A DNA stretch of 64,000 bases from Pseudomonadota bacterium (lineage in GTDB: Bacteria; Pseudomonadota; Alphaproteobacteria; Sphingomonadales; Sphingomonadaceae): positions 1 to 64,000 of the forward strand of contig JAEZFL010000058.1 of assembly GCA_023417515.1 (NCBI GenBank). The letters are read 5' to 3'. Of this stretch, positions 8,929 to 16,896 are shown piece by piece. A program made the position numbers and the translations under genes. The notes under the pieces were generated by a model. The model was not told where the DNA came from. It worked only from the letters and a program-made list of their open reading frames with translations, and ran no database searches. Position 1 is the first letter of the stretch. Each line of letters begins with the position of its first letter.

Positions 8929-9498
8929 TCAGCCGATCCGGACGGCGGTATCGGAAGTGAATTCATATTCCGGCACCTCGAGGTTGAGGGGCGCCGGGCC
9001 TTTGCGGATTCGGCCCGCGGTGTCGTAGTGCGAGCCGTGGCACGGGCAGAAATAGCCGCCATACTCGCCCTTGTTCTCGCCTTCCGCGGCGCCGAGCGGG
9101 ACGCAGCCGAGATGGGTGCACACGCCCATCGTGATCAGCCATTGCGGGCGCCCTTCCGAGGTGCGCTCGGCGAGCGTCTGCGGGTCGCGAAGCGAGGCGG
9201 CGTCGACCGCGTTGGCGGCCTCGATCTCCTGCGGAGTCAGGTGACGGATGAACACCGGCTGCTTGCGCCATTCGGTCTTGACCGCCTGCCCCGCCTCGAT
9301 CCCCGACACGTCGACGTCGATCGAGGCCAAGGCGAGCACGTCGGCCGACGGGTTCATCTGGTTGATCAGGGGATAGAGGACCGCGACCGCGCCGGCGCCG
9401 GCAAAGCTCACCGCCGCGAGGTTGATGAAGTCCCGCCGTCGCACGCCGTCATGCGGCTCGGCTTCCGGCACTGGTCCGGTCTTATCGAGAGTCGCCAT
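8929..9498 (-). CDS. petA: Rieske iron-sulfur subunit of the bc1 complex
   Basis: 189 residues. The N-terminus has a twin-arginine signal (RRRDF at 20-24) and one membrane helix (about 27-47), which stays as the anchor. The [2Fe-2S] cluster ligands are CTHLGC (Cys127, His129, disulfide Cys132) and CPCHGS (Cys151, Cys153 disulfide, His154). It is the first gene of petABC; the promoter should lie in the 9499-9700 interval, where I see no clear box. Confidence 0.98.
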   Translation of the reverse strand: MATLDKTGPVPEAEPHDGVRRRDFINLAAVSFAGAGAVAVLYPLINQMNPSADVLALASIDVDVSGIEAGQAVKTEWRKQPVFIRHLTPQEIEAANAVDAASLRDPQTLAERTSEGRPQWLITMGVCTHLGCVPLGAAEGENKGEYGGYFCPCHGSHYDTAGRIRKGPAPLNLEVPEYEFTSDTAVRIG

Positions 9499-9698
9499 AT
9501 TCTACCTTCAGCGCCCACCCCAGAAGGGAGTTTGTACTGGATGCACGAAACCGCTCCCGCGCCGGAACCATCCGGTGGGAGCGACGCCATGCGAACAAGG
9601 GCCGCAAGAGTGCGGCTCGCCGGCCTGATAGCCGCCAGTGCCGCGCTTTGCCAACATGGATTTTGTCCCCGGCGCGGCACGGCTCGCCGCAGCAGTCT

Positions 9699-9906
9699 CT
9701 CCTCCCCGCGATTTCGCGGGGAGGGGGACCGGCCCTTCGACGCCGCCTGCGGCGTTGCTCAGGATAAACTGCGCCCATGGCGCAGCCGGTGGAGGGGCCG
9801 CGCAGCAGGCGCGGAATTATAGCGGAGGAGATCGCCGCCTTCGGCGTCGCCCCTCCACCAATCTGCGCATGGTCCCCCTCCCCGGCAAATGCCGGGGAGG
9901 ATAAGG
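9699..9906. repeat. Palindromic G+C-rich intergenic repeat, subtype A (long copy)
   Basis: Blocks shared with the copies at 5841 and 15344: a TCCTCCCCGCGATTTCGCGG hairpin, a GGAGGGGGACC arm, a GGTGGAGGGGCC / CCCCTCCACC inverted pair, and a GCATGGTCCCCCTCCCC arm ending in a CTCCCCGGCA/TGCCGGGGAG hairpin. The spacer is longer than in the other copies. It sits in the 416-base divergent gap between petA and trmL, and its right hairpin ends just before the trmL ribosome binding site. Confidence 0.8.
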
Positions 9907-9914
9907 AAGGCCCC

Positions 9915-10424
9915 ATGCGCCTCGCCCTCTATCAGCCCGACCAGGCCGGCAATGTCGGCACCATCCTCAGGCTCGCCGCCTGCCTCGGGGTTCCGGTCGA
10001 CATCGTCGAGCCCTGCGGCTTCCCGTGGAGCGACAAGGCGCTGCGCCGCGCCGGGATGGACTATGCCGAGATCGCCCGGGTGACCCGCCACGCCGACTGG
10101 GCCGCCTTCGCCGGCGCGCTCGGCGGGTGCCGCCTCGTCCTGATGACGACGAAGGGCGCGACTGCGCTGCCCGAGGCCCGGTTCGAGCCGGGCGACACCC
10201 TTCTGATGGGCTCGGAGAGCGCGGGCGTTCCGGCCGAGGTCCACGACGCGGCGGCGTTGCGGGTGCGAATCCCGCAGGTGGAGGGCACACGCTCGCTCAA
10301 CATCGCCGTGGCGGCGGGCATCGGACTGGCGGAGGCGATCCGGCAGACGGGCTTGTGGGGCGGCGATGCGGGCGCGATCTCGGTGCTTGAACGAACCGCA
10401 TGGACGCGGGCGCGGGTACGGTGA
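9915..10424 (+). CDS. trmL: tRNA (cytidine/uridine-34 2'-O)-methyltransferase, SPOUT family
   Basis: 169 residues. It methylates the wobble ribose of tRNA-Leu isoacceptors, using SAM bound in a trefoil knot. Seen: N-terminal MRLALYQPDQAGNVGTILR with the catalytic-loop Arg, LMGSESAGVP (about 95-104) and the knot motif RSLNIAVAAGIGL (about 121-133). The start is the ATG at 9915, preceded by GGAAGG; it matches the usual start of the family. It is a single gene; the downstream toxin-antitoxin pair appears to have its own promoter. Confidence 0.93.
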   Translation: MRLALYQPDQAGNVGTILRLAACLGVPVDIVEPCGFPWSDKALRRAGMDYAEIARVTRHADWAAFAGALGGCRLVLMTTKGATALPEARFEPGDTLLMGSESAGVPAEVHDAAALRVRIPQVEGTRSLNIAVAAGIGLAEAIRQTGLWGGDAGAISVLERTAWTRARVR

Positions 10425-10538
10425 CTCGGGGCCACCGGTCGATTGCCGCAGCGGCTGGACATCACAGACCGAGCTCACCCGGTCGTGGAGAGGCATCGGG
10501 AGAGGCGCTGAGCAGCGTCAGGGACGTCCTCCCGTCAC

Positions 10539-10574
10539 TTGCGCAATCCACGCCTGTCCTTATGTTGAACATAA
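10539..10574 (+). promoter_or_regulatory. Predicted promoter with overlapping 15-bp palindromic operator
   Basis: TTATGTT-G-AACATAA at 10560-10574 is a perfect 7-bp inverted repeat around one base. It covers the -10-like TATGTT (10561-10566), which lies 16 bases after a -35-like TTGCGC (10539-10544). It lies 25 bases before the antitoxin ATG. The position is what one expects for an antitoxin-bound operator; promoter assignment is inference. Confidence 0.5.
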
Positions 10575-10599
10575 CGGAATTTTTGTTGGACGCGGTACG

Positions 10600-10974
10600 A
10601 TGGCCAAGCATCAAGGTGAGACTAAGGGCGGCGGCGCCGTAAGGAAGACCGCGCGTAAGTCGGGAGCCGTCAAGAGCGGCTGGCAGGTCAAGCGCGACGG
10701 GCCGAGCGGACACTTTGCGACCGTGCATCGGAAGCGCGTCGAGGCGGTGATGGCCGCTGCCGAGCGGTCCGGCCTGCTGCAGGAGAAGAGCGGCCGGATT
10801 GGCGGCCGGATCAGCCCGAAGCTGATCAGGCAAGCGAAGGCGCAAACCGGGATCGAAACCGACACCGACCTCATCGAGTTCGCGCTCGCCAACGTCGCCC
10901 TCGAGGACAAATTCGCCGAGAGCTTCAAGAGCGTTCGCGGGAGTGTGGATCCGGATCTGAAGCTCGACTTCTGA
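10600..10974 (+). CDS. Probable antitoxin of a PIN-type toxin-antitoxin pair
   Basis: 124 residues. The first 35 are basic and low in structure (Lys/Gly-rich). A central segment, GRISPKLIRQAKAQTG (about 69-84), followed by the helix TDTDLIEFALANVALED, resembles a ribbon-helix-helix DNA-binding unit. The tail (SFKSVRGSVDPDLKLDF, split by an acidic end) has the acidic-aromatic look of toxin-binding antitoxin ends. It stops one base before the GTG of a PIN-domain gene, the usual order antitoxin-toxin. The family is not firmly recognised, so the call rests mainly on the pairing and the upstream palindrome. Confidence 0.65.
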   Translation: MAKHQGETKGGGAVRKTARKSGAVKSGWQVKRDGPSGHFATVHRKRVEAVMAAAERSGLLQEKSGRIGGRISPKLIRQAKAQTGIETDTDLIEFALANVALEDKFAESFKSVRGSVDPDLKLDF

Positions 10975-10975
10975 C

Positions 10976-11557
10976 GTGCCGGCTTTCGACCTCGCAGGCG
11001 CGCTTCGCTGGGCGCGTTTCGATCCGCGGCGGACTCTGTCCCGCCGCGCGGACGGCGAGCTGCCTTTCGCCCGTGAGGAAGAGCTCGCCGGCCAGCCACT
11101 GCTGCTCGATACGTGCGTCTATATCGACCAGATGCAGGGGCGCGCGCCGAAACTTGTCGAGCAGCTCGTCGAGACTCGACACGTCAATCACTCCAGCGTC
11201 GCCATCCAAGAGCTCCTCCACACGATCGGCCGGCTCAATCCCGACGATGCGCGAACCGCAACGGTGGTCGGCGCGGTACGCACGCAGGTGGAAGCCATGC
11301 CCGACCACCGCGTGTTCACGCCCGATGCCGATGTGTTTGGGCGAGCTGCCTTGCTGGCAGGCATTCTGTGTCGTCTCCAGGGTTATGCGCGTGACGCCAA
11401 GTTCAAGGCGCTGCAGGACGCCACGCTGTTCCTCCAGGCGCAAAAGCTTGGCCTCACCGTCCTCACCGCCAACATCGTCGAATTCGACTATATGTGTCAG
11501 CTCGTCCCGACCGGCCGCGTACTCTTCTACCGCCTCGACCCGCCCTTAGCGGCCTGA
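10976..11557 (+). CDS. PIN-domain ribonuclease toxin (VapC-like)
   Basis: 193 residues, GTG start one base after the antitoxin stop. PIN-domain toxins cleave tRNA or rRNA through four acidic residues binding Mg. Candidate ligands are Asp45 (LLLDTCVYID), Glu79 (VAIQELLH), Asp148 (LQDATLFLQAQ) and Asp171 after LTANIVEFD. The protein is longer than a classical VapC (about 130) because of a 40-residue N-terminal extension and a wider middle. It is probably co-translated with the antitoxin. A chromosomal stability or stress role is inferred only. Confidence 0.75.
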   Translation: MPAFDLAGALRWARFDPRRTLSRRADGELPFAREEELAGQPLLLDTCVYIDQMQGRAPKLVEQLVETRHVNHSSVAIQELLHTIGRLNPDDARTATVVGAVRTQVEAMPDHRVFTPDADVFGRAALLAGILCRLQGYARDAKFKALQDATLFLQAQKLGLTVLTANIVEFDYMCQLVPTGRVLFYRLDPPLAA

Positions 11558-11677
11558 CTCTGCTGGGACCTCACGCGGCTTGGGTCGAAAGCACTGTCTG
11601 CTCCTGTCATTCTGCCGCTCCGAAGCGGAGGGGCAGGAAACGGGCCACAACCGTCCCTCCTCCTCGGGCGGCTCGTC

Positions 11678-11845
11678 CTATACGCCATCCCCCTCGGGCG
11701 GCGTGCTTCGCAGTCCGAGGGCTCGCAACTTCTTGTCGAGCAGCGCGATCGACTCCTCGAAGGTCCAGCGCTGGCGGCGGCCGTCGGGGGCGAAGCGACT
11801 GTCCGCCCGGCGGGGTTGGCGGTCCCGGCGGGCGAGGAGCTTCAT
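11678..11845 (-). CDS. Small hypothetical protein downstream of the TonB receptor
   Basis: 55 codons from an in-frame ATG. The sequence looks protein-like: basic stretches, then WTFEESIALLDKKLRALGLR, an amphipathic helix, and an acidic end. The frame stays open upstream for about 65 bases and would add PCPTCGRSAEADADFARV, a possible CxxC zinc knuckle, but no ATG, GTG or TTG precedes that part, so the true start is unclear. It may be a remnant or use a rare start. It lies in the 353-base gap 11558-11910, which otherwise shows nothing. Confidence 0.35.
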   Translation of the reverse strand: MKLLARRDRQPRRADSRFAPDGRRQRWTFEESIALLDKKLRALGLRSTPPEGDGV

Positions 11846-11910
11846 GACCCGGGCGAAATCGGCGTCGGCCTCGGCGCTTCGGCCGCAGGTGGGGCATGGG
11901 CCTGGCGCGC

Positions 11911-14112
11911 CTATTGTCCCGGGAAGGGTATCGGGGGCGCGGCCGGCGCCTGCGGCTGCGGCGGCTGCGGCCCGGCGCCCCTGCGGCCGAAGCTGTAGGT
12001 CAGCGCGAGCTTGACTCGCGGCCCGTCGGAGAAATTGCGGACCCGCGAGCGCACCGAGTTGGAGAAGGTGATCGTCTCGAACTCCGTCCCGAAGATGTCG
12101 TCCACGGACAGGACCGAGGTGAATCGGTCGGTGATCGCGTGCGACCAGGAGGCGGAGGCGCGGAAGAAGGCGGCGCGCTCGACCAGGCCGTCGTCATAGG
12201 GCCCCGAGAAGGTGGTGTTCAGAGTGATCCGGTCGGTTCCGCGCCGGCCATCGGGGCCGTCGCGATAATCCACCTGGGCGGTGGCCGAGTAGGTGCTGCT
12301 CTCAACGCTGTCGGTGAACCCGAATATGTCCTGGTCGATGCGCCGTCCGATCAGGTTCGCGTTGATGTTGTAGGTCCAGCCCTGAAGCGGCGAGCCCTGG
12401 ACCGCCACCGCGACCCCGCTGTCCTGCCGCTCGCCGACGTTGATCGGCCGGGTCAGGAAGACGCCGTCGGGCGTCAACGTGCCGAAGGTGGAGAAGAGAT
12501 CGTCGGTGCGGCGGTGGAACAGGGTCAGCGAGACGGTCTGGCGCGCCACCTCGCCGCGGAACCGCACCTCGAACGCATCGGTCAGCTCGGGCCGAAGATC
12601 GGGATTGCCGACAAAGGCGGAGGTCGAGTCCTGGAACCGGAGCACCGGGCTGAGTTGCGGGATCTGCGGCCAGGCGATGCGGCGGGAATAGCTGAGATTG
12701 GCGGTCAGCCACTCCGCGATCCGGCGCTCGAAGCTCGCGCTTGGGAAGAGATGGAACTCGCTCCTGCTGGTGCCGAGAACGGGGTCGACCAGGTCATAGT
12801 CGCGATTCTCGCCCCTGAGGCCGGCGAGGACGGTCCCGCCGAGCAAGGGGAATTGAAGGCTGCCATAAGCGGCGGTTTCAAAGATCGTCCCCTCGACCAC
12901 CGCGACCGTCGGCGGAAGCGTTCCGCCGAACGGCAATTCCCCGCTCTGCTCGCTTCGGGTGTAGTCGTACCCCTCGTTGAGGGTCCCGCCGGCGAGGAGC
13001 CGCCACCCCATCCCGAGCGGCCGGACATAATCGAGCTTGAAGTTGCGGATCCGGGCGTCGGTATCGTTGCGGGACTGGAAGATCCGCCCGTCGAAGTCGG
13101 ACGTCGACCGGCTGTTCGGGCTGAAGCTGAACTGCTGGACCGAGGCAGTGAGCAATTCCGCCGGACGCCGCCCCTCCGCCCGATATTCGAGCGCGAAATT
13201 GTTGCCGTTATAGTCGAAGCGGTTGGTTGTCAGCTGGTTGATCGGACCCGCCGGGCCCGGGGTAATCAGCAGGTCCGAATCGATGTCGTTGCGCGCCTCG
13301 GCCGTGATCAGGCCGCCAGACAGGGTGATCGTCTTCTTGTCGCTCAGCCGGTAGGTGATTTGCGTGTTGGCATTGGCGAAGCGGAAGCGGCCGTCCAGCT
13401 CCTGGGTCTCGAGCGTGTCGGGGATCGGGCTGGCGGGATCGAGGTTGATTCGCTCGCGGATCGTCTCCGTTTCGGTGCCGTTGCGGGTCACGCCCAGATT
13501 GGCGGTGACCGTCCAGTCGCCGCTGCTCCAGGTCGGCGCGACGCGCGCCTCGTAGCTGCCGTAACGGCCGACGCTGGCGGTGACGGAGCCGCGGAGGCCG
13601 CCGGCGGCGTCGCGGCGCGTGATGATGTTGATGATTCCGCCGGTGCCCGAGGCGGAGAATTGCGCGCTGGGGTTGGTCACCACCTCGATTCGCGCGATCT
13701 CGGAACCCTGAAGGTCGCGAAGCACGTTCGGGTTGGGCGACGGGCGCCCGTCGACGAGCACGGTAACGCCGGTGGTTCCGAGCAGGCGAACCGAATTGTC
13801 GGGCTGCACCGTCACCGCCGGGATCCGGCCGAGGATGTCGAGCGCGTTCGAGGTCCGCGCCTGCGCATTGTCGCGGACGAGGTAGGTTTCGCGGTCGATG
13901 GAGGTGCGCTGGTCGGACTGGGCGCGCACGACGATCTCGTTCTCCGGCTCCGACGCTTGAGCAGGCGCGGCCTCCTGCTGCGGGGCGGCCGGCGCAGGGC
14001 CCGGTTGGGCTGGTTGCGTCTGCCCTGAGGGCAGCGACGCTGATGGCGGCTGGGCGGACGCGGTCGATACCGGAAGGACTGCCGCGGCGGACAACAACAG
14101 TAATTTGCGCAA
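11911..14112 (-). CDS. TonB-dependent outer-membrane receptor
   Basis: 733 residues from TTG 14112. I prefer this over the TTG two codons earlier because GGGAGG sits 8 bases upstream and the product then starts MRKLLLLSAAAVLPV, a classic signal peptide cut after ASA. After a Pro/Ala/Gln-rich linker comes the plug: EIVVRAQ, DILGRIPAVTVQPDNSVRLL, TVLVDGRPSP, and IARIEVVTNPSAQFSASGTG followed by GIINIIT. The rest is a barrel of alternating strands, closest to outer-membrane beta-barrel family receptors. Ligand unknown. The last strand (LALTYSF) is followed by a 22-residue Pro/Gln/Ala tail, which is odd for a BAM substrate. Confidence 0.9.
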   Translation of the reverse strand: MRKLLLLSAAAVLPVSTASAQPPSASLPSGQTQPAQPGPAPAAPQQEAAPAQASEPENEIVVRAQSDQRTSIDRETYLVRDNAQARTSNALDILGRIPAVTVQPDNSVRLLGTTGVTVLVDGRPSPNPNVLRDLQGSEIARIEVVTNPSAQFSASGTGGIINIITRRDAAGGLRGSVTASVGRYGSYEARVAPTWSSGDWTVTANLGVTRNGTETETIRERINLDPASPIPDTLETQELDGRFRFANANTQITYRLSDKKTITLSGGLITAEARNDIDSDLLITPGPAGPINQLTTNRFDYNGNNFALEYRAEGRRPAELLTASVQQFSFSPNSRSTSDFDGRIFQSRNDTDARIRNFKLDYVRPLGMGWRLLAGGTLNEGYDYTRSEQSGELPFGGTLPPTVAVVEGTIFETAAYGSLQFPLLGGTVLAGLRGENRDYDLVDPVLGTSRSEFHLFPSASFERRIAEWLTANLSYSRRIAWPQIPQLSPVLRFQDSTSAFVGNPDLRPELTDAFEVRFRGEVARQTVSLTLFHRRTDDLFSTFGTLTPDGVFLTRPINVGERQDSGVAVAVQGSPLQGWTYNINANLIGRRIDQDIFGFTDSVESSTYSATAQVDYRDGPDGRRGTDRITLNTTFSGPYDDGLVERAAFFRASASWSHAITDRFTSVLSVDDIFGTEFETITFSNSVRSRVRNFSDGPRVKLALTYSFGRRGAGPQPPQPQAPAAPPIPFPGQ

Positions 14113-14234
14113 CTCCAATACCTCCCGATGTCCCGGTGTCAGTCGTCAGTCCCGCCGAGCAAGCGCCCGCGAGCCGATCGGACTGGTTTTCCGGAAAGCT
14201 CACCCCCCGCGGGCCGGCTGTCCCGCGTATCACT

Positions 14235-14263
14235 TGACTAACACGGCAACACACAGCCGTCAA
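14235..14263 (-). promoter_or_regulatory. Possible promoter of the TonB-dependent receptor gene
   Basis: On the minus strand a -35-like TTGACG (14258-14263) and TAGTCA (14235-14240) are 17 bases apart, about 120 bases before the receptor start. The -10 match is weak. No cobalamin, TPP or FMN riboswitch consensus is recognised in the 14113-14450 interval. Confidence 0.3.
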
Positions 14264-14331
14264 AGCCTTGCTAGCCGGCTCATTCATGCGGGCGACGGCA
14301 GCGGAAAGCATGAGCAGCAGGTGAGCTTTTG

Positions 14332-14391
14332 ATGAAAAGCGACCTATTTGCGCTCGGAGGCGGCGTCGGCGTCGCACCGCTCCTTGAATAA
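14332..14391 (+). CDS. Possible 19-residue leader peptide ahead of hemF
   Basis: ATG with AGGTGAG about 6 bases upstream, encoding MKSDLFALGGGVGVAPLLE and a TAA, 60 bases before the hemF start. The ribosome binding site is good and the codons look normal for this genome, but so short a frame can occur by chance. No run of one amino acid suggests classical attenuation. Confidence 0.25.
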   Translation: MKSDLFALGGGVGVAPLLE

Positions 14392-14450
14392 CCCGGCCCT
14401 GGGGGGCATCGCGCTGGGCGAAGCCTTACGTCAGACCGAGGATGGCCCCG

Positions 14451-15341
14451 ATGACCGACACGATCGAGCAGGACAGCCCGCTGGCCCTTGACGACCAGCA
14501 GCAGGCGGCGCGCGACTGGTTCGAGGCGCTGCGCACGCGTATCTGTGCCGAGTTCGAGGCGATCGAGCGCGAGGCCGGGAGCGACGCCAGCTTCGACTAT
14601 ATCGAATGGGACCGGCTCGATCCGGACGGGGCGCCCGGCGGCGGCGGCGTGCGCGGCGTGATGAAGGGCAAGGTGTTCGAGAAGGTCGGGGTCAACGTCT
14701 CGACCGTCGGCGGCCGCTTCAGCGAGGAATTCGCGCGAACCATCCACGGCGCGGAGGAGGATCCGCGCTTCTTCGCCACCGGGATCAGCCTGGTCGCGCA
14801 CATGGCCAACCCGCACGTTCCCGCGGTCCACATGAACACCCGCTTCCTGGTGACGACCCGGCGCTGGTTCGGCGGCGGCGCCGACCTCAACCCGCCGATC
14901 CCCTATGAGGACGACACGGCCGAGTTCCATGCGCGGCTTCGCGCCGCCTGCGCCGCTCACGACCAGACCTATTATGAGCGGTTCAAGCGCTGGGCCGACG
15001 ATTATTTCTACATCCCGCACCGCGGCGTCCACCGCGGGGTCGGCGGGATCTTCTACGACCATCTCGAATGCGTCGGCCCCGGCGAGGGCGCGACCTTCGC
15101 GGAGAATTTCGCCTTCACCCGCGACGTCGGCGAGGCGTTCCTGGACGTTTATCCGCGCATCGTTCGGCGGCGGATGGGCGCCGATTTCACGCCCGAGGAC
15201 AAGCAGCGTCAACTCGAATGGCGCGGCCGCTATGCCGAGTTCAACCTGATCTACGACCGCGGCACCCTGTTCGGCCTCAAGACCGGCGGCAATGTCGACG
15301 CCATCCTGATGAGCCTGCCGCCGGAAGCGACGTGGTCCTAG
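14451..15341 (+). CDS. hemF: Oxygen-dependent coproporphyrinogen III oxidase
   Basis: 296 residues. It converts coproporphyrinogen III to protoporphyrinogen IX in haem synthesis, using O2. Conserved blocks seen: GGGVRGVMKGKVFEKVGVN, VSTVGGRFSEEFA, ISLVAHMANPHVPAVHMNTR, WFGGGADLNPPIPYEDD, HRGVHRGVGGIFYDHLE, and near the end YAEFNLIYDRGTLFGLKTGG. Start: the second ATG (14451) has GAGG 9 bases upstream; the first (14442) abuts it. Length is typical. It is divergent from the TonB receptor and followed by a palindromic repeat. Confidence 0.97.
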   Translation: MTDTIEQDSPLALDDQQQAARDWFEALRTRICAEFEAIEREAGSDASFDYIEWDRLDPDGAPGGGGVRGVMKGKVFEKVGVNVSTVGGRFSEEFARTIHGAEEDPRFFATGISLVAHMANPHVPAVHMNTRFLVTTRRWFGGGADLNPPIPYEDDTAEFHARLRAACAAHDQTYYERFKRWADDYFYIPHRGVHRGVGGIFYDHLECVGPGEGATFAENFAFTRDVGEAFLDVYPRIVRRRMGADFTPEDKQRQLEWRGRYAEFNLIYDRGTLFGLKTGGNVDAILMSLPPEATWS

Positions 15342-15343
15342 TT

Positions 15344-15479
15344 CCTCCCCATGCAGCGCATGGGGAGGGGGGCCATCTGCCGAAGGCAGATGGTGGAGGG
15401 GTTTGGTCCTCGGCCCCTGGCGTTACCCCTCCACCATGCTTCGCATGGTCCCCCTCCCCCCCGCTTCGCGGCAGGGAGA
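15344..15479. repeat. Palindromic G+C-rich intergenic repeat, subtype A
   Basis: It fills the gap between hemF and the GNAT gene. A CCTCCCCATGC/GCATGGGGAGG hairpin leads into GGGGCCATCTGCC / GGCAGATGGTGGAGGGGT. After a short spacer come TTACCCCTCCACCATGC / GCATGGTCCCCCTCCCC and a CCGC/GCGG end. It is the cleanest of the three subtype A copies and spells out the consensus. Confidence 0.85.
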
Positions 15480-15484
15480 AATAG

Positions 15485-16060
15485 ATGCCGCTTCACCCGC
15501 TCCCGCCGGGCCATGTCGGCGCCGTCGTCACCGCGCTGGCCATGTCCCGGCGGCCGGATGCCGGACCCCTGCCCGCCTCCGATCTCGTCGTCGAGCCGTG
15601 GCCCGACCCCGATCTCGACCGCTACCGCGCGCTGTTCCGCCGCATCGGCGCGCGCTGGCTGTGGTATTCGCGGCTGGTGATGGCCGATGCCGAGCTTCGC
15701 GCCGCGCTCGGCGAGGTGCATGTCGTGCGCGGTCCGGACGGCGCCGAAGTCGGAATGATCGAGCTCGAGCGGGCACCGGATGCCTGCCGGATCCGCTTCC
15801 TCGGCCTCGTCCCGGAGCTGACCGGGCGCGGCCATGGCCGCTGGCTGATCGCCACGGCGCTCGATCTCGCCTGGCGGGACGGCGTCGAGCAGGTCGAGCT
15901 CTACACCTGCTCGCTCGACCATCCCGCGGCGATGCCGGCCTATCTGCGCGCCGGCTTCACCGCGGTGTCACGCTCGTTCGAGAGCTTCCCCGACCCGCGC
16001 CTCGCCGGGCTCCTGCCCCGGGACTGCGCGCCGCAAGTGCCGCTGGTCGAGCCTAGGTGA
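15485..16060 (+). CDS. GNAT-family N-acetyltransferase
   Basis: 191 residues. The acetyl-CoA-binding core is visible: strand VGMIELER, strand CRIRFLGLVPELTGRGHGR (motif A, about 105-123, with the R/QxxGxG/A pyrophosphate loop as GRGHGR), helix WLIATALDLAW, strand VEQVELYTCSLDHPAAMPAY and LRAGF. The family transfers acetyl groups to amines, but substrate is not predictable here. Start ATG 15485, directly after the repeat. Its 3' end overlaps the convergent membrane-protein gene by 8 bases. Confidence 0.85.
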   Translation: MPLHPLPPGHVGAVVTALAMSRRPDAGPLPASDLVVEPWPDPDLDRYRALFRRIGARWLWYSRLVMADAELRAALGEVHVVRGPDGAEVGMIELERAPDACRIRFLGLVPELTGRGHGRWLIATALDLAWRDGVEQVELYTCSLDHPAAMPAYLRAGFTAVSRSFESFPDPRLAGLLPRDCAPQVPLVEPR

Positions 16061-16817
16061 ACCTCTTCTCGAGGTCGGGGCGCGACGTCAGCGAGCGATA
16101 GATGGCGGCGAGAAGGACCGTCGCCACCAGGGTGGTCGCGGCGCTGAGGATCCCTCCGACAATGGCGAGGAGCAGGCCGCCGACCCCCTCGTTGCCGAGC
16201 GTCAGCACGATCACGATGCCGAGCGCCGAGCTCACCGCGAGATTGATGATCAGCGCCGCGATGTAGACGAGAAGCACGAGCAGCGCGATCTGCCAGCCGA
16301 GGCCGCGGCTCAATTCCCAGGACCGCTGCAGCGCCGAGAAAGGCGCGCGCCGCATCTCCGCCACCAGCACCGGGCTCGCCAGCGACAGCCGCCCGAGCAG
16401 GTAGATGAACGGGATGATGAGAAGCAGGAATGCGACGGCCAGCGCCAGGTTCAGCACCAGCGTCAGAACCAGGTAGAAAGGCAGGATCGGCAACGCCGCC
16501 GCCACTGCCCCGCCTACCGTCATTCGCGGCGACGCGAGCAGCAGCAGGTAGATGGCGATGAGGCCGACCATGTTGACCAGCGACGACAGAAGCATCCAGT
16601 GGGCATTGCTCTGCCACCAGGAAAGCATCAGCTCGATCATCTCGGCCGGCGTCGTCCCGCCTTCGGGCGGCGGCACGAAATGCGCGACCAGCACCGCCGG
16701 AAGGAACAGGAACACGCCGGCAATGGCGGTCAGCAGGCCTGCATTGGCGCCCAGCATCTTCAGCGTGTCGGCCCACACGCGGCTGAAGGAAAAGTCGGCC
16801 TTGGTCGGTGCGTTCAT
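16053..16817 (-). CDS. Polytopic inner-membrane protein (YciC/GlpQ-membrane-domain-like)
   Basis: 254 residues with about six hydrophobic helices. After a short cytoplasmic start ([19 protein letters not shown]) come long Leu/Ala/Ile-rich stretches. The segment [19 protein letters not shown] between helices is the conserved feature of YciC-like and glycerophosphodiester-phosphodiesterase membrane domains. It is not an obvious transporter. Start: ATG 16817 is preferred to the upstream GTG at 16886, which would add a basic, unconserved 23 residues and run into the lipB control region. It is divergent from lipB. Confidence 0.75.
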   Translation of the reverse strand: MNAPTKADFSFSRVWADTLKMLGANAGLLTAIAGVFLFLPAVLVAHFVPPPEGGTTPAEMIELMLSWWQSNAHWMLLSSLVNMVGLIAIYLLLLASPRMTVGGAVAAALPILPFYLVLTLVLNLALAVAFLLLIIPFIYLLGRLSLASPVLVAEMRRAPFSALQRSWELSRGLGWQIALLVLLVYIAALIINLAVSSALGIVIVLTLGNEGVGGLLLAIVGGILSAATTLVATVLLAAIYRSLTSRPDLEKRFT

Positions 16818-16896
16818 GGCGTCGGCTTTGCCGCGCCTTCGGGCGGCTGGCAAGAAAGGCTTGGAGCGGACGCCCTTTTTCGGCACGGGGCGCGGC

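Noticed and set aside
11896..14028. 710-codon open frame on the plus strand
   Set aside because: It is antisense to the TonB receptor, with a charged, low-order composition and no domain; the receptor has a signal peptide and plug motifs.
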